Assembly (NCBI GenBank): GCA_013388965.1
Contig: JACAEG010000097.1
Coordinates: 1 to 39,229 of the forward strand
Direction of reading: 5' to 3'
Source: Pseudorhodoplanes sp.
Lineage (GTDB): Bacteria > Pseudomonadota > Alphaproteobacteria > Rhizobiales > Xanthobacteraceae
Length of the DNA stretch: 39,229 nucleotides
This document shows positions 8,908-18,034 of this stretch, in pieces. The translations under genes were made by a program, and so were the position numbers. The notes below the pieces were generated by a model. That model worked only from the letters and a program-made list of their open reading frames with translations, searched no databases and was not told the origin of the DNA. How positions within the stretch are numbered: position 1 is the first letter of the stretch; each line of letters opens with the position of its first letter.

Positions 8908-10875
8908 ATGTGCGGGATTGCGGGATTTGTCGATTTCCGGCGCCGTAGCACGGCCGACGATTTGCGGGCCGTCGCGGCCTGCATGACGCGGCAGCTGCAT
9001 CATCGCGGGCCGGACGACTCAGGTTCCTGGATCGATGCCGAGGCCGGGCTCTTTCTTGCCCATACGCGCCTTGCGATCGTGGACCTCAGCCCGGCCGGAG
9101 CGCAGCCGATGCCGTCGAGCTGCGGGCGCTTTGTGCTGTCCTACAATGGCGAGATCTATAATGCGCAGGAACTGCGATCCGAGCTTGAGGCTGCGGGCCG
9201 GCAGTTTCGCGGGCATTCCGATACCGAGGTGCTGGCGGAAGGCTGCGCAGTGTGGGGCGTCGAGCGCACCGTCCGGCGTCTGATCGGCATGTTCGCCTTT
9301 GCGGCCTGGGATCGAAAAGACCGCACGCTCTCTCTCGTGCGCGACCGGCTCGGCATCAAGCCGGTCTATTGGGGTCGTTGCGACGGGCGCCTGGTCTTCG
9401 GGTCCGAACTGAAGGCGTTGCAATGCATTCCCGGCTGGCGCGGCGAACTCGACATCGAGTCGCTCGCCGCCTATCTGCGCTTCAGCTATGTCCCGGCGCC
9501 CCACAGCATCTTCCGCAACATCAACAAGCTGAAGCCAGGCACCGTTCTGGAGGTTCTGCCTGACGGCGAGCTTCGCCAGAAAGTCTATTGGTCGCTGGCG
9601 GATGTCGCGGCCCGCGGCGAGAGCGAGAGTCGCCGCTTCAACGACGAGGAGGCGATCGAAGCGCTCGATTCCATTCTCGGCGACGCCGTCGCACGTCGCC
9701 TCGTGGCGGACGTCCCGCTCGGCGCGTTCCTCTCAGGCGGCGTCGATTCCTCTGCAGTCGTCGCGCTCATGCAGAAGGCGAGTGACCGCCCGGTCAAGAC
9801 CTTCTCGATCGGGTTTCGCGAAGCTGAGCACGACGAGTCCGCCCATGCGGCTGCCGTGGCGCGCCGGCTCGGGACCGAGCATACGGAATTCGTCGTCACG
9901 CCGGAGGATGCGCGCGGCGTCATTGAGAGGCTGCCGAGGATTTTTGACGAGCCCTTTGCCGACTCCTCGCAGATCCCGACTTTTCTCGTGTCCGAACTGA
10001 CGAGGCGGTATGTCACGGTCGCGCTGTCCGGAGACGGCGGCGATGAATTGTTCGGCGGCTATAATCGGTATGGGATCGGCTACCGGGTCTTTTCTGCCCT
10101 GCATCGCCTCCCGGGCCCGCTGCGGGGTTCGCTGGGGCGCGCAATGTCGGGGATATCTCCGGCGCAATGGGACGGCGCGCTGTCCTGGATGCCGGCGTCG
10201 CTGCGTCCGCGCCATGTCGGTGAGAAATTGCACAAGCTGGCCGCCGTGCTGCCCGAGGACATGCAGGGCTACTACGAACGATTGGCGTCGCCGGGCGGGG
10301 ACATTTGGCGCGCGTTGCCGGGTGCTGCCGAGCCGACGCTCGGTCCGCTGGCGCTCGAAAGTCGCCAGGCGATTCCCGAGGCCCGCGCCTGGATGCAGTT
10401 CATGGATGCGGCGACCTATCTGCCCGACGATATCCTGACCAAGGTCGACCGGGCCAGCATGGCGGTCGCCTTGGAGGCGCGCGTTCCCATTCTCGACCAC
10501 AGGGTTGTCGAATTCGCCTGGTCGCTGCCGAGCCGCTTCAAGTTTCGGAATGGCCAGACCAAATGGCTGCTCCGGCAGCTCCTGCATCGTTACGTCCCGC
10601 AAGCCTTGATCGATCGCCCCAAGACTGGTTTCGGGGTACCGATCGGGGCCTGGTTGCGAGGGCCGCTGCGCGGCTGGGCTGAGGATTTGCTCGATTCCGG
10701 CGCCGGCAAGGACGGGCTGTTCGATCCCGCGCCGATCAAACAGGCCTGGGCCGAGCATCAATCCGGATCGCGCGACTGGCAGCACGCGCTGTGGAATGTG
10801 CTGATGTTCGAGGCGTGGAGGCGCGAATATTCGCAGACTTGTCTGAATGAGACGCACACAGTAACAACGTGTTGA
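8908..10875 (+). CDS. asnB: Asparagine synthetase (glutamine-hydrolysing)-like amidotransferase
   Basis: N-terminal nucleophile 'MCGIAGFVDF', 'HHRGPDDSG', 'LSYNGEIYN'; synthetase domain 'GAFLSGGVDSSAVVALM', 'ALSGDGGDELFGGYNRY'. Confidence 0.95.
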   Translation: MCGIAGFVDFRRRSTADDLRAVAACMTRQLHHRGPDDSGSWIDAEAGLFLAHTRLAIVDLSPAGAQPMPSSCGRFVLSYNGEIYNAQELRSELEAAGRQFRGHSDTEVLAEGCAVWGVERTVRRLIGMFAFAAWDRKDRTLSLVRDRLGIKPVYWGRCDGRLVFGSELKALQCIPGWRGELDIESLAAYLRFSYVPAPHSIFRNINKLKPGTVLEVLPDGELRQKVYWSLADVAARGESESRRFNDEEAIEALDSILGDAVARRLVADVPLGAFLSGGVDSSAVVALMQKASDRPVKTFSIGFREAEHDESAHAAAVARRLGTEHTEFVVTPEDARGVIERLPRIFDEPFADSSQIPTFLVSELTRRYVTVALSGDGGDELFGGYNRYGIGYRVFSALHRLPGPLRGSLGRAMSGISPAQWDGALSWMPASLRPRHVGEKLHKLAAVLPEDMQGYYERLASPGGDIWRALPGAAEPTLGPLALESRQAIPEARAWMQFMDAATYLPDDILTKVDRASMAVALEARVPILDHRVVEFAWSLPSRFKFRNGQTKWLLRQLLHRYVPQALIDRPKTGFGVPIGAWLRGPLRGWAEDLLDSGAGKDGLFDPAPIKQAWAEHQSGSRDWQHALWNVLMFEAWRREYSQTCLNETHTVTTC

Positions 10876-10903
10876 GAGCGATATTTTGCGTCACTAGCGG
10901 TGA

Positions 10904-11998
10904 ATGATGAGCTTGGTCCGACATGTTACACAGCAGGTATTCCGTCTGTTGCCGCAGGGTCTGTGGCGGCCGTTGAAAGTTCAGGTCAATGATCGCTACC
11001 GATATCGTCGGTATTTCGCGGCCGTCAAGGGACGTGCGGCCAATGTCGAAGCGCTGCTGAAGAGAGTAGCGAGCAGCTATCGCAAGATCGATCTGCCGCT
11101 TGTGATGATTTCGCAGGTCGAGCGATCGGGTGGCTCGATGATGGCGCAGCTCTTCGATGGGCATCCGCAAATCCTGGCGCATCCGCACGAACTCAAAATC
11201 GGCTATCCCGATAAGAGGATTTGGCCTCCAACGGATATCGCAAACATCGATGAGCAGTTTCGTGTCCTGTTCGAGCTCAACACCATCAATTTCTTCGAAG
11301 AGGGCTATTTCAAGGGTAAACACAACCCGCAGCGGATTAATTTCTTTCTGATGCCGCAGCTTCAGCGCGCGATTTTCGAGGCGGAGCTGGCCGGCAGGGA
11401 AAAGCGGACCGGCCGCGATGTGCTGGATGCGTATTTCACGTCCTACTTCAATGCCTGGCTCAACCTGCGCAATCGCATCGAGGACGCAAAGCTCATCACC
11501 GGCTTCGTCCCGATGATGGCGGCGGACGAGTCGAACATGGACCAGTTCTGGTCCGTCTATCCGGACGGTTATCTGATCTCCGTGATCCGTTCGCCGCTCA
11601 GCTGGTATCCGTCCTTCGTCAAGCTCAAGGGCGGAACCGTGGAGACCGTCGCTGCGCGCTGGAATTCGTCGACCGAGGGGACGATCCGCGAGCGCGCGCG
11701 CCGCAAGGATCGAACGATCGTGCTCCGCTTCGATGACGTGGTGAAGAATACCGAAGCGGCGATGCGCCTCGTCTGCCGCCGCATCGGCCTCGATTTTCAT
11801 CCGTCGCTGGTCAGCCCGACATTCAACCAGGAGCCGATCGGGTCGAATTCCGTGTTCGGGCAGACGGAACCGGGAGTCGTGACGGCCGCTCCGGCGCAGC
11901 GCGAATCCCTCCTCAGCGACGCGGAGCGCGACTATCTGAACGCGCATTGCATGCCGCTTTACAAGCGCGCGCTTGACGAAATCGTCGAAACGGTCTGA
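10904..11998 (+). CDS. Sulfotransferase family protein (type A)
   Basis: 'VMISQVERSGGSMMAQLFDGHPQILAHPHELK' resembles the 5'-PSB loop; 'GYLISVIRSPLSWYPSF' resembles the 3'-PB motif. Confidence 0.75.
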   Translation: MMSLVRHVTQQVFRLLPQGLWRPLKVQVNDRYRYRRYFAAVKGRAANVEALLKRVASSYRKIDLPLVMISQVERSGGSMMAQLFDGHPQILAHPHELKIGYPDKRIWPPTDIANIDEQFRVLFELNTINFFEEGYFKGKHNPQRINFFLMPQLQRAIFEAELAGREKRTGRDVLDAYFTSYFNAWLNLRNRIEDAKLITGFVPMMAADESNMDQFWSVYPDGYLISVIRSPLSWYPSFVKLKGGTVETVAARWNSSTEGTIRERARRKDRTIVLRFDDVVKNTEAAMRLVCRRIGLDFHPSLVSPTFNQEPIGSNSVFGQTEPGVVTAAPAQRESLLSDAERDYLNAHCMPLYKRALDEIVETV

Positions 11999-12009
11999 CA
12001 GCGGACGAC

Positions 12010-12882
12010 GTGAAGGACAGCACAGACGCACTGGGCGAACGGCCGGCACCGGCAAGACGAGGCTTGCCCGACTTCGCGCGCGATTTTTCCTCGATCGACG
12101 CCTTTCTTGCCTGGTGGCTCGAGAACGACGTGCTCGACGAACCTCATGCCTCGGTATTCAACGGCTATTATGCCGGATATCGCTCGAAATTCGGCCCCTA
12201 TCTTCGCCATCATTACCGCGGTCAGACCGAGGAGATCGGCCGCCTGATCGCGGAAAGGAGCAAGCCGTCGCTGCTCGAGGTTGGCGGAGGATGCGGCACC
12301 GAGGCCTTGTGGTTTGCCTTGCGGGGGGCGCGTGTGCTTGCGGTCGATGTCAACAACGAGCGGCTGGCGGTCGCCCGCGCACGGCAGAGAATCGTGGAGC
12401 GGGGCATCGGACGGCCGCTGGATCTCGAATTCCGGTTCTGCTCGCTGTTCGATCTCCCGCCGGAGCCGTCATTCGACCTGGTTTGGATGGAGCAGGCCTT
12501 CCATCACGTCGAGCCGCGCGCGCAGGTTTACGGCACGATTGCCGGGCTTCTGAAGCGCGAGGGCCATGTCGTCATCTCCGAAGCCAATGCCTGGAACCCG
12601 CTCCTGCAGCTCGTGCTGTTCCGGCGGCGAGGCTTTCGGACCATCGTCGAGCGGACGACCGAGCAGGGTGAGCACATCTTGTACGGCAATGAGCGGATCA
12701 CGATCCCGGCCGTTCTGGCGCGCGGTTTCGCCGACGCGGGGATCGAGCAGCAATCCGTCCGCTATTTTCGCGTGCTGCCGAATGTGAGGGCCGCCGATGC
12801 ATTTCTCCCGCTGGAGAAATGGGTGCCGCGGCGGGCGGCCCCGCTGTTCAGCCACTACAACTATGTGGGCCGCAAGCCTTAG
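12010..12882 (+). CDS. Class I SAM-dependent methyltransferase
   Basis: GTG start; 'SLLEVGGGCGTEALWFALRGARVLAVDVNNERLAVARAR' motif I and 'FDLVWMEQAFHHVEPR'. Confidence 0.88.
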   Translation: MKDSTDALGERPAPARRGLPDFARDFSSIDAFLAWWLENDVLDEPHASVFNGYYAGYRSKFGPYLRHHYRGQTEEIGRLIAERSKPSLLEVGGGCGTEALWFALRGARVLAVDVNNERLAVARARQRIVERGIGRPLDLEFRFCSLFDLPPEPSFDLVWMEQAFHHVEPRAQVYGTIAGLLKREGHVVISEANAWNPLLQLVLFRRRGFRTIVERTTEQGEHILYGNERITIPAVLARGFADAGIEQQSVRYFRVLPNVRAADAFLPLEKWVPRRAAPLFSHYNYVGRKP

Positions 12883-14129
12883 GCTTCGGCTCGGCTGAGG
12901 GTCACGCGGAGGCCCTCGATCTCCCCGGGCAGCTTGTGATCCATGAGCCCCCGGTACAGCCGGTCGTAACGATCGACACAGCTTTCGATCGAGAAGCGGC
13001 GAACGGCGTCCTCGCGCGCCGCGCGCCCCATGCTCCGTCGTCGGTCCGGCTCCGCCGCGAGCGCGAGGATCGCCCGTCCCAGCGCCGCCGGATCGCGGGG
13101 AGGAACGACAAGCCCCGTCTCGCCGTCCGCGACCGCCTCTGCATTGCCGCCGACGTCGGTCACGACCATCGGTAGTCCGGCCGCGAGGCCTTCGATCACC
13201 GCATTCGAAAAGCCTTCCTGATGCGAGCAGAGGATGCCGATGTCCGCGGTCCTGAGGAGCCGGGGGACATCGCTGCGCTCGCCCAGGAAATGCACATTCG
13301 CGCCGATGCCAAGCTGCCCGGCCTGCTCGATGAGCTGCTGGCCGCAGCCTTCGTCCCGGCCGGCACAGAGGAGCCGCCAGCCTTGCGGCAATTGCGATGC
13401 GATGCCGCCGAGCGCCGTCAGCAGGTCCGCGTGACCCTTGTAGGGAATGAGGTTGGCGACGATGATCAGGGTGAGCGACGGCGCGGCCTTGCTTTCGCCC
13501 GGGCCATCCGCCGGCGCGACAGCGCTCACAGCGGAAAGATCGGTTCCGTTATAGATCAGCCCGACCTTGTCGGGCGGACAGCCTTCGCTGTCGATCAGAT
13601 CGCGCGCGACGCGCCTTGAATTCGCAACGACTGCATTCATGCGCGCGTGCAGCCAGCATTCGACGCGATGAACCGCCGATTGCCCTCCCTGATAGATGTT
13701 GAGGCTCCTGCGGCTCATGACCTTCACCGGCACCCGCAACAGGATCGCGAGCGGCGCGCCAAGCATGTAGGCGAGGGGCAGGAAGAAATGCATGATCTGG
13801 GGCTTGCGCCGGGCGACGAGGCGCGCCAGCCGCAGCCAGGCCCGAGCGAGATGCAGGCCGTCACGCTTCCAGTCCCGCGCGGCGCGATCGGGTGCGTCGC
13901 GGCCGATCACCTCAATTCCCGCCTGTTCCAGCACGGCTGCGAACGCCCCGCGGCGCCAGAGGCAATACACAATCGGAGTCCAGCCGTGGTCGCGCAGGCG
14001 GGGGACGACAAGCGAAAGATGCTTTTCCGTCCCTCCGGTATCGAGGGACATTGTGACATAGACGATCGTCCGCCTCCCCGGAGGCAGGAGCGAGGTATCG
14101 TTGATCTGGCTGGGGCCGGTTTGGCGCAT
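12879..14129 (-). CDS. Glycosyltransferase family 4 (GT-B)
   Basis: 'TIVYVTMSLDTGGTEKHLSLVVPRL', 'VANSRRVARDLI', 'ILCSHQEGFSNAVIEGLAAGLPMVVTDVGGNAEAV'; alternative TTG start at 14168. Confidence 0.92.
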   Translation of the reverse strand: MRQTGPSQINDTSLLPPGRRTIVYVTMSLDTGGTEKHLSLVVPRLRDHGWTPIVYCLWRRGAFAAVLEQAGIEVIGRDAPDRAARDWKRDGLHLARAWLRLARLVARRKPQIMHFFLPLAYMLGAPLAILLRVPVKVMSRRSLNIYQGGQSAVHRVECWLHARMNAVVANSRRVARDLIDSEGCPPDKVGLIYNGTDLSAVSAVAPADGPGESKAAPSLTLIIVANLIPYKGHADLLTALGGIASQLPQGWRLLCAGRDEGCGQQLIEQAGQLGIGANVHFLGERSDVPRLLRTADIGILCSHQEGFSNAVIEGLAAGLPMVVTDVGGNAEAVADGETGLVVPPRDPAALGRAILALAAEPDRRRSMGRAAREDAVRRFSIESCVDRYDRLYRGLMDHKLPGEIEGLRVTLSRAEA

Positions 14130-14200
14130 GGGAAGATCACGGTGACGGCCGAAAGGCCGGCGGGGCAAACCTTGCCATGCCGGCGCCGGCTCGGCTCAGC

Positions 14201-15088
14201 CTATTTTCCGCGAACCGCCTTGCTGAACCGCTGCAACGTCGGATAGCCGTAGACCGGTCGGCGGTTCGGCTCCTTCAGCCAGGCGAAAAAATAGCTTGCG
14301 GCAAGAATGCGGTCGTCCCCCGGAAAGCCTGGCGGTGTCAGCGGGTATCCGAGCTGACGGGCGGCCGGGGCGATTGTCTGAAGGATGCGATCGCGCACCG
14401 GCGACCGCCGCAGGAGATAGCGGGCGAGCCGGAAGTCTTCCTTGCGGCGCTCGGGAACCGCGGAGGCATCGTCGTTGATCTGGATGGAAAGATGCCGGGT
14501 GATGCGCGCGATTTCCGCGCGCGGATTGGCGACGAGGTCCTCGTAGCGCGTGACGAGATCGGCGGGCTGCATCAGCTCGTTCATCATGGCGACCGAATAG
14601 GCCCAGCTTGCCGCCGCGCGCAGGACCGGATCCTCGTGCCGGAGGATTTCTCGCGCTCCGAGGAACATCGGGTTCTTTTTGCCGGCCTCGTTGCCACCCA
14701 TCATGGACTGGATCACGGCCCATGGGTTGCGCACCAGCCAGAGGAATGGAGCGTCCGGGAAAGCGCGGCGGATTTCGCGCGCGCGCACGATGTTGTTCGG
14801 ATTCTTGATGACCAGCCGCTTGTCGCCGGCATCGGCGCTCCAAAGTGCGTTCAGCCGCGCGAAGGCGCTGGCATCGAAATCGATCTCCTCGACCGGAAGT
14901 TTGGGAAGGCCGAAGGTCTGGAGCCAGAATTCTCGATCCGGAATCTGGTTGCGCTCCTCGGGGATATAGACGCTTTTCTTCTTGTGCTCGGTGATGAGGT
15001 AGGTGTCGGGCGAACGTCCGAGCGCGCGCGTCAGCATTCGGGTGCCCGAGCGCGGCGGCGACATGATGAAGACGTGGTCGGTTCGCAT
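14201..15088 (-). CDS. Sulfotransferase family protein (type B)
   Basis: 'HVFIMSPPRSGTRMLTRALGRSPDTYLITEHK' (PRSGT loop), 'APFLWLVRNPWAVIQSMMGG' (3'-PB), 'YEDLVANPRAEIARI'. Confidence 0.88.
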   Translation of the reverse strand: MRTDHVFIMSPPRSGTRMLTRALGRSPDTYLITEHKKKSVYIPEERNQIPDREFWLQTFGLPKLPVEEIDFDASAFARLNALWSADAGDKRLVIKNPNNIVRAREIRRAFPDAPFLWLVRNPWAVIQSMMGGNEAGKKNPMFLGAREILRHEDPVLRAAASWAYSVAMMNELMQPADLVTRYEDLVANPRAEIARITRHLSIQINDDASAVPERRKEDFRLARYLLRRSPVRDRILQTIAPAARQLGYPLTPPGFPGDDRILAASYFFAWLKEPNRRPVYGYPTLQRFSKAVRGK

Positions 15089-15135
15089 CGGGTGAAGGTT
15101 CTAATGCGCGCGGGGAACCGGCCGGCACCCTGCGC

Positions 15136-15165
15136 TTGATAGACCGGTTTGTTATTTGATACCTT
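15136..15165 (+). promoter_or_regulatory. Weak candidate promoter in the divergent gap (TTGATA - 18 bp - TACCTT)
   Basis: Locally AT-rich stretch 'ttgatagaccggtttgttatttgatacctt' in a GC-rich locus, upstream of the preferred GTG at 15200. Confidence 0.25.
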
Positions 15166-15199
15166 CATTCAATGCAAATGTGGGGCAGGGGCGCCGGTT

Positions 15200-16039
15200 G
15201 TGAACGAAAAGCAGCTCATCAAGAAGGCGTTGGATTACGGCATTCCGAGCAGCACCGTCGCGCAGGCCTTGCGTTTCCGGCGGATTCTGGGTGAGCCGAC
15301 CGAATTCCTGAAGCGTCGTTCGGAGGCGCAGAGGATTGCGGCGACCTCGCCCTATGCCAATGTCATCGACAAGACGAAGGGTTACGGCCGCTTCGGGCCG
15401 AACGATTTTCCGGGCATCATGGATGCGGTCGCGGCGGCAAACCGCATCCGGGAGTCGAAGACGCTGGACGGGAAATTCAAGAAGCCCTTCTTCGTCAATC
15501 TGCTCGAACCGGCCGATCTCGACAACAATCCGGAATTGCTCGCCCTGGCGAGGAGCCGGCCTGTACTGGAGGCGGCTGCGGCCTATCTCGGAACCGTCCC
15601 CGAACTCAGCGGCATCGGCGTATTCCTCAGCCCGGCCAACCAGAGCCTGGAGAAGAGCCAGCAATATCACACCGACGACGTCGACACGACGCAGGTGAAG
15701 TGCTTCGTCAATTGCAACGACATCGGTCCGAACAACGGCCCGTTCACCTTCATCACCGCCGACGCGAGCGACGCCCTGCGCCGAAAGCTGAAGCACGGGT
15801 GGCGGGGGCCTCGGCTTTCCGACGAGGACGTCACGAAAAACTGCAGCCCCGAGGATGTCGTCTCGATCACGGGCGGACCCGGTCACGGTGTGCTGGTAGA
15901 TTCGTCGCGCTGCCTGCATTTCGGCAGCCGCTGCCGCGAGGGCTATCGCCTCGTCATCATGTTCCAGCTTACGCGGCGCCCCAGCCTCGCGATCGAATCC
16001 GACAATCCGCGCGGACGCACGCTCATCATCGATCATTGA
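15200..16039 (+). CDS. Fe(II)/2-oxoglutarate dioxygenase-like protein (phytanoyl-CoA dioxygenase-like)
   Basis: HxD in 'QQYHTDDVDTTQVK', distal His/Arg in 'SSRCLHFGSRCREGYRLVIMFQ'; GTG start preferred over ATG 15149, which lies in the likely promoter region. Confidence 0.6.
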   Translation: MNEKQLIKKALDYGIPSSTVAQALRFRRILGEPTEFLKRRSEAQRIAATSPYANVIDKTKGYGRFGPNDFPGIMDAVAAANRIRESKTLDGKFKKPFFVNLLEPADLDNNPELLALARSRPVLEAAAAYLGTVPELSGIGVFLSPANQSLEKSQQYHTDDVDTTQVKCFVNCNDIGPNNGPFTFITADASDALRRKLKHGWRGPRLSDEDVTKNCSPEDVVSITGGPGHGVLVDSSRCLHFGSRCREGYRLVIMFQLTRRPSLAIESDNPRGRTLIIDH

Positions 16040-16084
16040 CCGCGCAACCTTGCGCGATCCGAAGCGGAGCCTGGCCGGACGAGG

Positions 16085-18016
16085 ATGAAATATCGCGCCG
16101 ATATCGACGGGCTGCTCGCGGTCGCGGTCATGCCCGTTGTGCTTTATCATGTCGGGGCGGGACCATTCACCGGCGGTTTTGTCGGCGTCGACGTCTTCTT
16201 CGTGATCTCCGGCTTCCTCATCACGTCGCTGATCGTCGAGGACATCCGGAACGATCGCTTTTCGCTGCTCGATTTCTATGAGCGCCGCGCTCGCCGCATT
16301 CTTCCTCCTCTGTTTGCGGTCATGGCGGCCTCGGCGGTTGCTGCCTATCTGCTGTTTCTGCCCCCTCCGTTGCTCGGCTTTTCCGAGAGTCTGATCGCCA
16401 CGTCCTTCTTCGGTTCAAACTTCTATTTCTGGTGGCAGGTCGATTATTTCGATGCGCCCGCAGAGCTGAAACCGCTCCTGCATACGTGGTCGCTGGCCGT
16501 GGAGGAGCAGTTCTATCTGCTCTACCCGCTGCTGCTGTTGCTTGTGGTCCGCCGCTGGAAGAACGCCTGGCCGGTAGTGATCATGATGCTGATGGTCGTC
16601 AGTTACTTGGCGAGCATATGGGCCGTGCGCCGGATGCCGGCGGCGGCCTTCTATCTTCTTCCCTATCGTGCCTGGGAGCTTTTGCTCGGTGCCATGCTCG
16701 CGAGCGGCTTCGCCCCCAAAGTGGGCGGGAGACGGCTTGCGGAGGTGCTCTCGCTCGCCGGCGTCGCCCTGATCGCCTACGCCGTCTTTACCTATCGGAC
16801 TTCGATGGTATTTCCCGGACGCGCGGCCGTTTATCCATGCCTTGGCGCCGCCTTGCTGATTTATGCCGGGGGCCTCAGTACCGAAACACTGGTCGGGCGG
16901 GCGATGACCTGGCGGCCGGTCGTCTTTATCGGGCTTATTTCCTATTCGCTCTATCTCTGGCACTGGCCGATTGTCGTGTTTGGCAAATACTGGCTCGTCA
17001 TGCCGCCGACGCCAACGATTCTGGCGGGGATGGTGCTGGCATCCGTCGTCCTGTCGTATCTGTCCTGGAAGTGGCTCGAAGGGCCGATCCGCGCGAAGCT
17101 GCGCTTGCCCACGCGCCGGGAGCTGGCTGCTGGCATCGGCGCTTGTGTCGCCGCCTTCCTGGTCTTCGGCATGTGGGGGATCGCGGCGCAAGGTTGGCCT
17201 CACCGGATCAGCCCGGTCGTGCTCGCGCTCGCCGACGAAAAGCAGTTCATGCATGATCGCCGAGACTGCAACGGTGTCTCAAACAAGCAATTGTCCGACC
17301 TCTGCATCCGCGGAGCTTCAGGCGTCGCACCGGATTTCATTCTGGTCGGCGACAGCCACGCCGACGCCCTCAGCCCGGGCCTGTTTGCGGCGGCGGCGGC
17401 AGCGGGCCGCGCCGGCTACCAGTTCACGGAGGGCGGATATCGTCCAGCCTACGGTTTCGATCGCGTCGGCGATGAGATGCGCATCAGAAAACTCGACGCG
17501 AATCTGCGGGAACTGATCGAGAGAAGCGGCATTCGGGACATATTCATCATGGCCTACTGGTCGTCCGCGATGAAGAATGAATATCTCGACGCCAACGGCC
17601 ACCGCCGGTCGGCCGCGCTTGTCCTGGCACACAGCCTGACGACGCTCGCCCGTTCCGATCCGAATATTCGTCTGTTCGTCATCGAGGACAACCCGAGTGC
17701 CCCGCAGCTTTCTCCGGGCACGGCGGCCCGGGCCATTCATTTCGGAAAGCAGCCGTCGGTCGGCATCGCGCGGCAGGAATACCAGGAGCAACTCGATGCC
17801 TTCCGTCCGGTTCTCAGAGAAATCGAGAAGCTTCCGAACGTCAAGGTAATCGCACTTGGCGATCTCCTGTGCGACAAGAGCTTCTGCGGCAGCACTTCGG
17901 CCGACCAGCCGCTCTATCGCGATGACAATCACCTCTCGATCGTGGGGGCGTCGCGCCTCCAGGGAATGTTGACGGACATCCTCGCCCGCCCGAGCGCCGC
18001 AGCAAGCAATCACTGA
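16085..18016 (+). CDS. Acyltransferase 3 family (OafA/YrhL-like O-acetyltransferase) with C-terminal SGNH domain
   Basis: 'YRADIDGLLAVAVMPVVLYHVG', 'GGFVGVDVFFVISGFLIT', 'HTWSLAVEEQFYLLYP'; SGNH 'ILVGDSHADAL' and 'DDNHLSIVGA'. Confidence 0.95.
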   Translation: MKYRADIDGLLAVAVMPVVLYHVGAGPFTGGFVGVDVFFVISGFLITSLIVEDIRNDRFSLLDFYERRARRILPPLFAVMAASAVAAYLLFLPPPLLGFSESLIATSFFGSNFYFWWQVDYFDAPAELKPLLHTWSLAVEEQFYLLYPLLLLLVVRRWKNAWPVVIMMLMVVSYLASIWAVRRMPAAAFYLLPYRAWELLLGAMLASGFAPKVGGRRLAEVLSLAGVALIAYAVFTYRTSMVFPGRAAVYPCLGAALLIYAGGLSTETLVGRAMTWRPVVFIGLISYSLYLWHWPIVVFGKYWLVMPPTPTILAGMVLASVVLSYLSWKWLEGPIRAKLRLPTRRELAAGIGACVAAFLVFGMWGIAAQGWPHRISPVVLALADEKQFMHDRRDCNGVSNKQLSDLCIRGASGVAPDFILVGDSHADALSPGLFAAAAAAGRAGYQFTEGGYRPAYGFDRVGDEMRIRKLDANLRELIERSGIRDIFIMAYWSSAMKNEYLDANGHRRSAALVLAHSLTTLARSDPNIRLFVIEDNPSAPQLSPGTAARAIHFGKQPSVGIARQEYQEQLDAFRPVLREIEKLPNVKVIALGDLLCDKSFCGSTSADQPLYRDDNHLSIVGASRLQGMLTDILARPSAAASNH

Positions 18017-18034
18017 CACGGACCGCGCCGTGCT

